Source: Lachnoclostridium sp. An169
Lineage (GTDB): Bacteria > Bacillota > Clostridia > Lachnospirales > Lachnospiraceae
Reading direction: 5' to 3'
DNA length: 64,000 nt
Assembly (NCBI RefSeq): GCF_002160525.1
Contig: NZ_NFKT01000010.1
Span: forward strand, 1-64,000
Position 1 is the stretch's first letter; each line of letters begins with the position of its first letter. Positions 1 to 7,135 of the stretch are shown here, piece after piece. The position numbers and the translations under genes are program-made. The notes under the pieces were generated by a model. That model made no database searches. It was not told the DNA's origin and was given only the letters and a program-made list of their open reading frames with translations.

Positions 1-29
1 TTATCAGCGTATTTATCCGTAAGTAACAT
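1..29 (-). CDS. 5' end of a leftward CDS running off the window
   Basis: Only the first codons are inside the window. On the minus strand an ATG at 29-27 is preceded by a strong purine-rich ribosome site (AAGGGGG, about 38-45) and opens MLLTDKYAD without a stop before the edge. The sequence resembles, from memory, the start of a family of uncharacterised proteins found near mobile elements in Clostridia, but ten codons are too few to prove it. It is divergent from the integrase gene, with about 107 bases between the two starts. Confidence 0.4.
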
Positions 30-136
30 AATGGAAAACCCCCTTTTTCTTTAGAGTAACACAAAGGGGAAATATATAAAATAAACTTTTCCGGTTTATC
101 CGGGTTAGGGGAAGGAGAGAGGACGGCAGAGCTGTA

Positions 137-1249
137 ATGGGGTCTGTTTACGGAAAAAAGTACAGCGATGTGAAGCGGCAGCTGACTTTAGTGAAAGCCG
201 GATTGTACGGAGAAGGCAGTGTCCGCAGAATTTTTGAAAAAGGAACGTTCCGTGACTGGGCGGAGTACTGGCTTGAGATCCTGGCGAAGCCGCGTGTCAG
301 ACCGGGAACATATGCCGGGTACTGCAGAAATGTACGAAATCATATGTATCCGTTTATCGGTGAAATGCAGCTTGCCGATATTACAGGCAGGCATATTCAG
401 GATATGGTAAGTGAGCTTCAGGGAAAACTGGCATCCGGGACGCTTCGCGGTATCTGCCGTCTTCTGAAAGCAATCCTTGACGCGGCCTGTGCCAGAAAAT
501 ACATCGAATGCAATCCATACCATGGCATCAGAATTCCGGGAATGGAAAAGCAGGCCCCGCGGATCCTGACCCGGTCAGAGCAGAAAAAGGTAGAACAGAC
601 TGCCATGGCGGAAGAAAAAGAGGAGTATATCATATGTCTGTATACCGGACTGCGGGTTGGCGAACTCTGTGCGCTGAAGTGGAGCGATGTTGATCTGGAC
701 AGTCGGGTTCTTCACGTAAGAAATTCTGTGCAGCGGATTCCGGTCGGGTATTTGTCCGGCAGGATGGGAGAACTTACAGGAAAAGGTGAATTCTCGGAAG
801 CAGGAGGAGAACGTTCAGCAGTAGGAGACGAACATTCGGAGAAGACGGCTCTGGTCATCGGAAGACCAAAATCAGCATCATCGGTCAGGGAGATTCCGGT
901 ATCTGATCATCTGGCAGAAATTTTAGAAACCAAAAGGGCGAGAGAGCAGGGGCTGGGCAGCGAATTTTTATTTCCCGGTACCAGGAAAAAATTCCGGGAT
1001 CCCCGTTCCATGCAGATCGGCATTTCATCAATGTGCAGGAAAATGGGAATAGAAGGCGTTCATATGCATACGCTCAGACATACATTTGCAACGCGCTGTC
1101 TCGAAAAAAATGTGAATTATCAGGTTTTAAGCGAGTTTCTCGGACACTCTTCTCCCGGAATTACAATGGAACACTACTCCCACTGTACATTTGAGTCAAA
1201 GCGTGAAAATATCGCCCGGCTGGAACCGGACAACAGCGAGGCAGAATAA
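137..1249 (+). CDS. Tyrosine recombinase (phage/ICE-type integrase), probably N-terminally truncated
   Basis: Site-specific DNA strand exchange for a prophage or integrative element. 370 aa. The SAM-like core-binding domain covers about residues 35-125. The catalytic domain shows Arg173 (TGLRVGEL), Lys245, His311/Arg314 (HTLRH), His337 (LGHSS) and nucleophile Tyr347. A Gly/Glu-rich insert of about 25 residues (205-235) sits in the catalytic domain between the first Arg and the Lys. The reading frame is open upstream back to a stop at 77-79 and reads RREDGRAV before the annotated Met, as in longer integrases whose arm-binding domain begins 30-40 residues earlier. No start codon lies in that stretch, so the N-terminus seems lost. 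A purine-rich ribosome site at 110-122 is distant (about 18 bases), so expression is uncertain. No cargo element or att site is visible. Confidence 0.85.
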   Translation: MGSVYGKKYSDVKRQLTLVKAGLYGEGSVRRIFEKGTFRDWAEYWLEILAKPRVRPGTYAGYCRNVRNHMYPFIGEMQLADITGRHIQDMVSELQGKLASGTLRGICRLLKAILDAACARKYIECNPYHGIRIPGMEKQAPRILTRSEQKKVEQTAMAEEKEEYIICLYTGLRVGELCALKWSDVDLDSRVLHVRNSVQRIPVGYLSGRMGELTGKGEFSEAGGERSAVGDEHSEKTALVIGRPKSASSVREIPVSDHLAEILETKRAREQGLGSEFLFPGTRKKFRDPRSMQIGISSMCRKMGIEGVHMHTLRHTFATRCLEKNVNYQVLSEFLGHSSPGITMEHYSHCTFESKRENIARLEPDNSEAE

Positions 1250-1360
1250 GAAAAATACAATAGACGTCAGAAGTGGTCAGAACAGTGAAAAATATCGCGC
1301 AGTTCCGCTGATTCCGGGGATGCTTCGCAATCTGGGATAATTTGCGAAACTTTTACACAC

Positions 1361-1425
1361 AAACAAAACGGATGTGCCCTGTACCGGAGATTTTCTCTCC
1401 GATACGGAACACATCCGTTTTGTTT
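1361..1425. terminator. Bidirectional terminator in the 1250-1604 intergenic region
   Basis: A long stem-loop: 1361-1376 pairs with 1410-1425 (core ACGGATGTG/CACATCCGT), with an inner stem CGGAGA/TCTCCG. It is flanked by A-rich sequence on the left and a T-run on the right, so it can stop both the integrase (+) and the convergent lrp gene (-). The remaining sequence between 1250 and 1604 holds no gene or recognisable site that I can support. Confidence 0.75.
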
Positions 1426-1604
1426 TCTATCCTCTCAACACCCGTCGCAATTATTGCACAAATGTGCAGTGCCAATTTCTTCAGTTTTCTCGCTAGTACA
1501 ATATCTTTTCCTGATTTTTTCTTAAAAATCACACAAAATGCGTGAATATAGCGCATCTCAGCAGCATATTTTTTCATTTTTCCAGTGTCGGGAATCTCAC
1601 GGCG

Positions 1605-2063
1605 CTACAGCCGCAGTCCTTTGATATCCTTGATCCTCGACAGGATCACATTGCAGCTGCACTCCCTGACTCCCGGAAGCTTATCCATTGTCCCGCAGAT
1701 CAGTTCTTCCATCTCTTCCCCGGAGGATGCCACCGCATGTACATGAAGTCTGCTCTTCCCGGTAACCCGGTAGATCTGTGTGATAATACTATTTTTCTCC
1801 AGAATCTCCGCCACCTTCCCGACTGCATCCGGCTCCGCCTCAATTTCAAAATAACAGGACACCGCCCCACTGATCTTCTGGGGATTAATAATCGTCGTAT
1901 ATTCCTCGATGATCCCTTTCTGCTCCAGAGCCTGCACCCGCATCTTAGCCGCCACCCGGGAGATTCCCGTCTGCTGTCCGATTTCTGAGTATGACATTCT
2001 GGCATTCTTGATCAGAAGTTCAACGATCTTCTTGTCCAGTTCATCCAGTCCATCCAAAAACAT
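1605..2063 (-). CDS. Lrp/AsnC-family transcriptional regulator
   Basis: DNA-binding regulator that senses amino acids or related small molecules. 152 aa, the usual family length. The N-terminal winged HTH (about 1-60) contains the family pattern LDELDKKIVELL and GISRVAAKMRVQALEQKGII. The C-terminal RAM ligand/oligomerisation domain (about 70-145) ends with the typical VILSRIKDIKGL. A GAGGAGG ribosome site precedes the ATG. It stands alone: the integrase converges on its 3' end and the IS lies upstream. The ligand and targets cannot be told from sequence. Confidence 0.93.
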   Translation of the reverse strand: MFLDGLDELDKKIVELLIKNARMSYSEIGQQTGISRVAAKMRVQALEQKGIIEEYTTIINPQKISGAVSCYFEIEAEPDAVGKVAEILEKNSIITQIYRVTGKSRLHVHAVASSGEEMEELICGTMDKLPGVRECSCNVILSRIKDIKGLRL

Positions 2064-2240
2064 TGATCTATGCCTCCTCTTTGTTGCGCTTTCGCGTCTT
2101 ACCGAAAAATGTGATATTCATATTCTATCATACATCGCTTCCTGCTTCCACCTCTCCGGTATTCCCTTTTTATCACTTTTGTCGCTCCGTCCAGTTCTGA
2201 CAGGTAAAAATAATTCGCACTAAAACCTATTGAAAATACA

Positions 2241-2294
2241 CAGCTTCACTGCGAAAATATAAGTATACCAAAAAAGTTTTTCACAGTGAGGCTG
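2241..2294 (+). promoter_or_regulatory. Hairpin covering the transposase ribosome site
   Basis: Left arm 2241-2257 (CAGCTTCACTGCGAAAA) pairs with right arm 2277-2294 (TTTTTCACAGTGAGGCTG) with one mismatch and one G-U pair, across a 19-base loop. The only SD-like sequence for the transposase (GAGG, 2287-2290) lies inside the right arm, so read-through transcripts would hide it. Hiding the start is a known way for insertion sequences to damp expression; that it works here is inference. Confidence 0.6.
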
Positions 2295-2296
2295 AA

Positions 2297-3616
2297 ATGG
2301 GAAGAAAAGAACAAAGAATACAAAAGAAACTTGAAAAAAATCCAATTGGAGAACTCAACAAAATACAAAACAGATATTATAGTCAGCTGTTTTTGAAGTT
2401 TGCACAGACAAAGGATCCCCGGCATCCGGGCTATATCACATATACAAACCGGATGATGCTGGGGACTTTATATTATAAAGGGATCGCAGGAATTGACAGT
2501 ATGCAGGAAATGACGGACCAGTTTAATGATGAGAAGGTTTCTAAAAATCTGTCTATATTTATAGGTGAAAAAGCAGGAGATTATGTTCCGCACCATGTAA
2601 CAGAGAATGAATATCTGGAAAGGCTTGATCCTATGGAGCTGGAAGAGATCAAGCAGGATCTGGTGTATCACCTGATCCGGAGGCGATGCTTTGAGGATGC
2701 AAGATATAAAAAGAAATGGCTGGTTATAGTGGACGGGACGCAGCTATACTGCGGGAAGAGGAAACTGAATGAGCATTGTCTGGAACGGTGCTGCAATAAG
2801 GGGACAGACAAAGAGGTCACACTGTATCACCGGGATGTGCTGGAGGCGAAGATCTTCTTTGGGGAAAAGCTGGTAGCCAGTATAGGGAGTGAATTTATCG
2901 AGAATAACGGGGAAGACCGGAAACGCCAGGAAAAAATGAGTGCGGAGGAGATCAAACAGGATTGTGAGACCAAAGCATTTGCCCGATTGGCAGGACGGAT
3001 CAAGAAGAGATTCCCACGTCTGCCGATCCTGCTGCTGGCAGACAGTCTATATGCATCAAAACCGGTTATGGATCTGTGCAGGGAATATAAGTGGGAATTC
3101 CTGATCCGATATAAAAAGGGAAGTATTCCGGGCATAGCGGAAGAATACGAAAAGATACCGGAAAAAGGGAAAACAGAGAAAGCTGAATTCGTGAATGATA
3201 TTGATTATAATGGCAAACCGGTACACGTATTAAGATATCGGGAAGAAAAGGATGGGGAAACAACAGAATTCCAATGGCTGAGCAGCATAAGAATTACCAA
3301 AAGGAATGCGGAAAAGATGGCGGAAACAGGAAGAAAGCGTTGGAAGATAGAGAACGAAGGATTCAACCGGCAGAAGAACTGGCAGGGAAGCATTACCCAT
3401 ACATGCAGCTGGAACGACCAGGCACAGAAGAACCATTATCTGATGGCACAGATCTCAGATTTTATGAAACAGTTGTATGAGTATTATTATCTGGAGAAAA
3501 AAGGGATCAAAAAGAAGCAAAAAAATATATCTTCTGATTTGTTAGCCAGCTTTGGTCGGCAACTAACAAAAGAAGATATATTCCCAGTTGATGAAAATAC
3601 ACAGTCATTCAACTGA
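2297..3616 (+). CDS. DDE transposase of an IS4-like insertion sequence
   Basis: Cut-and-paste transposase, 439 aa, apparently full length. Acidic residues fit a DDE RNase-H fold: Asp146 (VIVDGTQ), Asp249 (LLADSLY) and Glu352/354 in a motif like the IS4 YREK signature (WKIENEGFNRQK). The long spacing between the last two acidic residues also fits IS4-type enzymes. The N-terminus is basic. Codon use is A/T-richer than the neighbours, consistent with transfer. It starts at ATG 2297 with a weak GAGG site inside a hairpin. I could not define terminal inverted repeats or a target duplication, so the element borders are unknown. The exact IS family would need a database comparison. Confidence 0.85.
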   Translation: MGRKEQRIQKKLEKNPIGELNKIQNRYYSQLFLKFAQTKDPRHPGYITYTNRMMLGTLYYKGIAGIDSMQEMTDQFNDEKVSKNLSIFIGEKAGDYVPHHVTENEYLERLDPMELEEIKQDLVYHLIRRRCFEDARYKKKWLVIVDGTQLYCGKRKLNEHCLERCCNKGTDKEVTLYHRDVLEAKIFFGEKLVASIGSEFIENNGEDRKRQEKMSAEEIKQDCETKAFARLAGRIKKRFPRLPILLLADSLYASKPVMDLCREYKWEFLIRYKKGSIPGIAEEYEKIPEKGKTEKAEFVNDIDYNGKPVHVLRYREEKDGETTEFQWLSSIRITKRNAEKMAETGRKRWKIENEGFNRQKNWQGSITHTCSWNDQAQKNHYLMAQISDFMKQLYEYYYLEKKGIKKKQKNISSDLLASFGRQLTKEDIFPVDENTQSFN

Positions 3617-3666
3617 GATAAGTATAGCAAAGGAAGTGATGCCTGCCAAGAGGAAAATGAACTGAA

Positions 3667-3746
3667 TTATCCACAAAAAGGAGAAATTCGGTCATTAGGC
3701 CCTTAAAAGTGGATAACTTCGGAAGAATAGCAAGTGTTGTGGATAA
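3667..3746. promoter_or_regulatory. Cluster of three DnaA-box-like 9-mers
   Basis: TTATCCACA at 3667-3675 (+), TTATCCACT at 3708-3716 (-) and TTATCCACA at 3738-3746 (-). Two match the bacterial DnaA box consensus exactly and the third differs at its last base. All lie within 80 bases just after the transposase stop. They may belong to the IS end or be a chromosomal DnaA-binding cluster. No origin-type AT-rich unwinding region or dnaA/dnaN gene is nearby. Confidence 0.5.
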
Positions 3747-3827
3747 CTTATTTTTTCTTATGAAATTCATTGGCATATGGCAGGCAAAAATATTTCACCG
3801 TTTAAAACTGCGCTCCGTCATTTTTAA

Positions 3828-3856
3828 TTGACATATCATAGTATCAGTTCTATAAT
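3828..3856 (+). promoter_or_regulatory. Consensus sigma-A promoter for the MATE gene
   Basis: TTGACA (3828-3833), a 17-base spacer, then TATAAT (3851-3856): a perfect match to the housekeeping consensus, about 54 bases before the MATE start codon. It lies just outside the transposase region and points toward the MATE gene. Confidence 0.8.
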
Positions 3857-3909
3857 TTTCCTACAAATGTTAATTTATATATTACGAAAAGAAAGCTGTG
3901 TGAATACAT

Positions 3910-5259
3910 ATGGAAACAAAACTGACCCGGGGACCGGTCATGAAAACCATGCTGAAATTTGCCGTTCCCATGATCCTGGGGGATCTCCTGCAACAGTGCT
4001 ACAACATTGCCGACACCGTAATCGTCGGGCGTTTTCTCGGGGAAAATGCCCTTGCCGCCGTGGGATCTGCCTTCTCCCTGATGACATTCCTCACTTCCAT
4101 CCTCCTCGGCCTCGCCATGGGAAGCGGAACAGTCTTCTCCATTCGTTTCGGAGAAAAGGACCATAAGGGACTCAAAGAGGGCATTCTTGCCTCCTTCGTG
4201 CTGCTTGCCGCTGTGACGGTTGTCCTGAATATCCTGGTTTTTGCAGGAATCGACGGAATCATCTGGTTTCTGCGCACTCCGGAAGAGCTGATCGGCATGA
4301 TGAAGGAGTATCTGGTTGTGATCTTCGCCGGACTGGTGGGAATCTTCCTCTATAACTTCTTTGCCTCCCTGCTCCGCTCCCTGGGGAACTCCGTCGTTCC
4401 TCTCGCCTTTCTCGCCGTCTCTGCCCTGCTTAATATCGCCCTGGATCTCTGGTTCGTGGCCGGTCTGAATTTCGGCGTGTCGGGAGCTGCCGCAGCCACC
4501 GTGATCTCTCAGTATGTATCCGGCATCGGCATTGCCCTGTATACCATGGTGAAGTTTCCTCATCTGCTGCGCCGTGAGCCGTCTGTCCGGCTGCGGATGT
4601 CCCGGGTGAAAGAGATCACCAGTTTTTCTGCCCTGACCTGCCTGCAGCAGTCCATCATGAATCTGGGAATCCTCGCCGTCCAGGGACTGGTCAACAGTTA
4701 CGGCACCACGATCATGGCTGCCTTTGCGGCAGCGGTCAAGATCGACGCCTTTGCCTATCTGCCGGTACAGGATTTCGGAAATGCATTTTCCATCTTCATT
4801 GCCCAGAATTTCGGGGCAAAAGAGACGGAGCGGATAAAAAAAGGGATCAGGACCGCTGTCCTGACCTCTGTAATCTTCAGCCTCATCGTTTCCGCGCTTG
4901 TCTTTGTATTTGCCGAACCGCTGATGACGCTCTTTATCGATGCAGGAGAAACTGCAGTTATATCCGAAGGCGTGCGCTACCTGCGGATTGAAGGTGCGTT
5001 CTATGCGCTGATCGGTATCCTGTTCCTGCTCTACGGACTGTACCGGGCGCTTGGCAGGCCCGGCATGTCTGTAGTTTTAACGATTATGTCCCTGGGCACA
5101 CGTGTGGCACTCGCCTATGCTCTGTCTGCAATTCCTTTCATCGGAGTCGTAGGTATCTGGTGGTCCGTCCCCATCGGATGGTTTCTGGCAGACGCCCTGG
5201 GAATCGGCTACTTCTTTGCTAAACGTGTTTTGACGGAGGATAACCGAAATAATTCTTAA
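3910..5259 (+). CDS. MATE-family efflux transporter
   Basis: Cation-coupled (Na+ or H+) drug/toxin antiporter of the MOP superfamily in the cytoplasmic membrane. 449 aa, normal length, with about twelve hydrophobic segments in two homologous halves. The N-terminus LTRGPVMKTMLKFAVPMILGDLL and YNIADTVIVGRFLG are typical of the MATE subfamily of Clostridia, and an internal LTCLQQSIMNLGILAVQGLV begins the second half. It is driven by a consensus promoter and stands alone. The 3' end overlaps, on the other strand, a remnant of an AraC-type gene, which may once have been its regulator. Substrate unknown. Confidence 0.92.
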   Translation: METKLTRGPVMKTMLKFAVPMILGDLLQQCYNIADTVIVGRFLGENALAAVGSAFSLMTFLTSILLGLAMGSGTVFSIRFGEKDHKGLKEGILASFVLLAAVTVVLNILVFAGIDGIIWFLRTPEELIGMMKEYLVVIFAGLVGIFLYNFFASLLRSLGNSVVPLAFLAVSALLNIALDLWFVAGLNFGVSGAAAATVISQYVSGIGIALYTMVKFPHLLRREPSVRLRMSRVKEITSFSALTCLQQSIMNLGILAVQGLVNSYGTTIMAAFAAAVKIDAFAYLPVQDFGNAFSIFIAQNFGAKETERIKKGIRTAVLTSVIFSLIVSALVFVFAEPLMTLFIDAGETAVISEGVRYLRIEGAFYALIGILFLLYGLYRALGRPGMSVVLTIMSLGTRVALAYALSAIPFIGVVGIWWSVPIGWFLADALGIGYFFAKRVLTEDNRNNS

Positions 5260-5407
5260 ATGCAGCCACGAACGCAGAGTAGGTGTTATACCCCACCATC
5301 TCTGCGACTTTCGTGGCTTTCATTTTCTCTCTTCCGAGCAGATCCAAAGCCATCTCCATCCGCATCCCCAGGATATAGTGCCCGATGGATTTGTCCACTG
5401 TTCTACA
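5219..5407 (-). pseudogene. C-terminal remnant of an AraC-family regulator
   Basis: Reading the minus strand from a stop at 5410-5408 to a stop at 5221-5219 gives about 62 residues matching the end of an AraC HTH domain: GHYILGMRMEMALDLL, then KATKVAEMVGYNTYSAF and VAAFKNYFGYPPSKHV. The first HTH helices and any sensor domain are missing, and upstream sequence is out of frame. The last 41 bases overlap the MATE coding end in antisense. Confidence 0.65.
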
Positions 5408-5522
5408 TTACTGATATCGTGAAAATCTGCATCGCTCTCCTTAATCTCCACGATAAAAGTGTTGATCGTCTTCGTCCTCGTCCCCTCTTCCCACTGCCGG
5501 AATCTTTCATTTCTTCCTTTCT

Positions 5523-6371
5523 TTACTTAATCAGTTTCATTCCTTTCGCCATCATCTTCTCGAATGCATTCTCTCCGATCAGCCTCTGTACCGGAGCCTG
5601 CCATGCAGAAGATTTTGCCATATAGCGTATCTTCATTTTTCTGGCGTTAAGCGCTTTCAAAATAACTTTCGCCACCTCCTCCGGTTCCTCCGCCTGATCG
5701 ATCACACTGTTGATAAAATCAAGGCTCGGCGCAAGTTTATCGTAATACACCTTTTTGATTTCATCTCCCATCCGGTCCCATGTCTTTTTTGTATTTTCTT
5801 CCGGATTTGCCGTCATAGGCGTCTTCATTCCCACAGGCTCTATACTTGTCGCCTGGATTCCAAAGGGCATCATCTCATAGCGCAGAGTATTGGTAATCCC
5901 TTCTACAGCGAATTTACTGATCAGATAGACCGATGTAAATACTGCCGGTGTACGTACCCCGGCAGAAACATTAACCACACGGGCAGGACCGTATTTGCGC
6001 AGCAGCGGCAGGAAAGAGCGTACCATGTTCAGCGTTCCGGTTATATTCGTATCAAATACAAGCTTCGCATTTTCCGGGGATACCCCTTCGATCAGGCCGC
6101 CTCCCGGTCCCGCAATTCCCGCAACATTAATCAGTGCCGACAGTCCTTTTTCTCCCAGGTCTTTTCCCACAAAATCCCGGGCGGCATCCGTCTGCCTGTA
6201 GTCAGATATATCCAGCACAATCGGGGTAATGCCCAGTTTCTTAAGTTCTGCATCTGACTGGCTTTCAATAATCGTTCCATACACTTTCCATCCCTGCTCT
6301 TTCAGCATCTTTGCCGTAGCGAATCCCAGCCCGCTTCCGGCACCAGTCACCAGAGCACTTCTCGTTTCCAT
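5523..6371 (-). CDS. Short-chain dehydrogenase/reductase
   Basis: NAD(P)-dependent oxidoreductase, 282 aa from the chosen start. Classical SDR landmarks: cofactor motif TGAGSGLG (9-16), NVAG (82-85), catalytic Ser136 (NVSAG), Tyr149 and Lys153 (YLISK). The ATG at 6371 is preferred over one 36 bases upstream because AGGAGG lies before it and the protein then begins METRSALVTG, as usual. It is divergent from a TetR regulator 122 bases away, which probably controls it. Substrate unknown; the length and C-terminal extension resemble the retinol dehydrogenase-like group. Confidence 0.9.
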   Translation of the reverse strand: METRSALVTGAGSGLGFATAKMLKEQGWKVYGTIIESQSDAELKKLGITPIVLDISDYRQTDAARDFVGKDLGEKGLSALINVAGIAGPGGGLIEGVSPENAKLVFDTNITGTLNMVRSFLPLLRKYGPARVVNVSAGVRTPAVFTSVYLISKFAVEGITNTLRYEMMPFGIQATSIEPVGMKTPMTANPEENTKKTWDRMGDEIKKVYYDKLAPSLDFINSVIDQAEEPEEVAKVILKALNARKMKIRYMAKSSAWQAPVQRLIGENAFEKMMAKGMKLIK

Positions 6372-6493
6372 AATTTTTCCGCCTCCTGCTATTGTTTTCC
6401 CTCCCATTTTAGCTTAAAATATTTAATAATCACACAGCAATTATTCAGCAATATGTTCGTTATTTTCCCTCAGGCGGAATATATTTTTGTGAA

Positions 6494-7063
6494 ATGGAGA
6501 TTGTAATGAAGAATACAGAAGATCTGCGCATCGCGAAAACCCGGCAGAAGCTTAAGGGCGCGCTGCTTCACCTTATGGAAATCCGTTCTCTCAATGACAT
6601 TACTGTTTCCCTGCTCTGCAGGGAAGCTCACATCAACCGGAATACCTTTTATGCCCATTATTCGATTCCTTCTGATGTCCTGGATGAAATCTTCGCAGAA
6701 CATGATCAGACTGTCGTTGACCAGATCCGCAATACTGTTTCCTGTTCAGACTACACCCTGCTTTTGAAAGATATCTGCCGCACAATGTATGAAGACAGGG
6801 AATTCACCACTCTCATCTGCAAAAGCAACATCGGGCTTCAGTACCTTTACCATGTAATGGAGATTGCCAACCAGACCATCTTACACATATTTCGTGATCA
6901 GGGAATTCACAGAAGTTCTGATCTGGAGTTCATCAATCGATTTGCGACCGGCGGTACTCTTCTGATCATATTCGACTGGTGTATGAACGGGATGAAAGAA
7001 GATCCTGACCTGCTCGCAGAAAGGCTTAACAAAATTGACACCTACGTACTGGAACGCTGGTAG
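6494..7063 (+). CDS. TetR/AcrR-family regulator
   Basis: 189 aa. N-terminal HTH (about 10-60): KTRQKLKGALLHLM, LNDITVSLLCREAHINRNTFYAHY, the standard TetR signature. The rest is a helical ligand/dimer domain of the shorter TetR_C type found in Clostridia. An internal ATG four codons later is an alternative start. It is divergent from the SDR gene, so it likely represses that gene and itself. It converges with the metal ATPase gene across a hairpin at 7067-7107. Confidence 0.9.
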   Translation: MEIVMKNTEDLRIAKTRQKLKGALLHLMEIRSLNDITVSLLCREAHINRNTFYAHYSIPSDVLDEIFAEHDQTVVDQIRNTVSCSDYTLLLKDICRTMYEDREFTTLICKSNIGLQYLYHVMEIANQTILHIFRDQGIHRSSDLEFINRFATGGTLLIIFDWCMNGMKEDPDLLAERLNKIDTYVLERW

Positions 7064-7066
7064 ATA

Positions 7067-7107
7067 AAACGGCGGCAAAAGGCACCCATTCCCTTTTACC
7101 GCCGTCT
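7067..7107. terminator. Hairpin between convergent TetR and metal-ATPase genes
   Basis: ACGGCGG (7069-7075) pairs with CCGCCGT (7099-7105), with an inner AAAAGG/CCTTTT. T-runs are short on both sides, so it is a plausible but weak bidirectional terminator. Confidence 0.5.
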
Positions 7108-7135
7108 TAATATAACAGCATTCAAAAATATTCTT

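Noticed and set aside
1353-1577. Small open frame of 74 codons on the minus strand
   Set aside because: It reads through the terminator hairpin, has no ribosome site and no recognisable family.
3667-3746. Chromosomal replication origin
   Set aside because: No dnaA, dnaN, rpmH or AT-rich unwinding region is nearby.
2201-3800. Direct 15-of-20 similarity between 2201-2220 and 3781-3800 flanking the transposase
   Set aside because: It is a direct, imperfect match and too long for a target duplication; no inverted ends could be aligned, so I do not claim IS borders from it.
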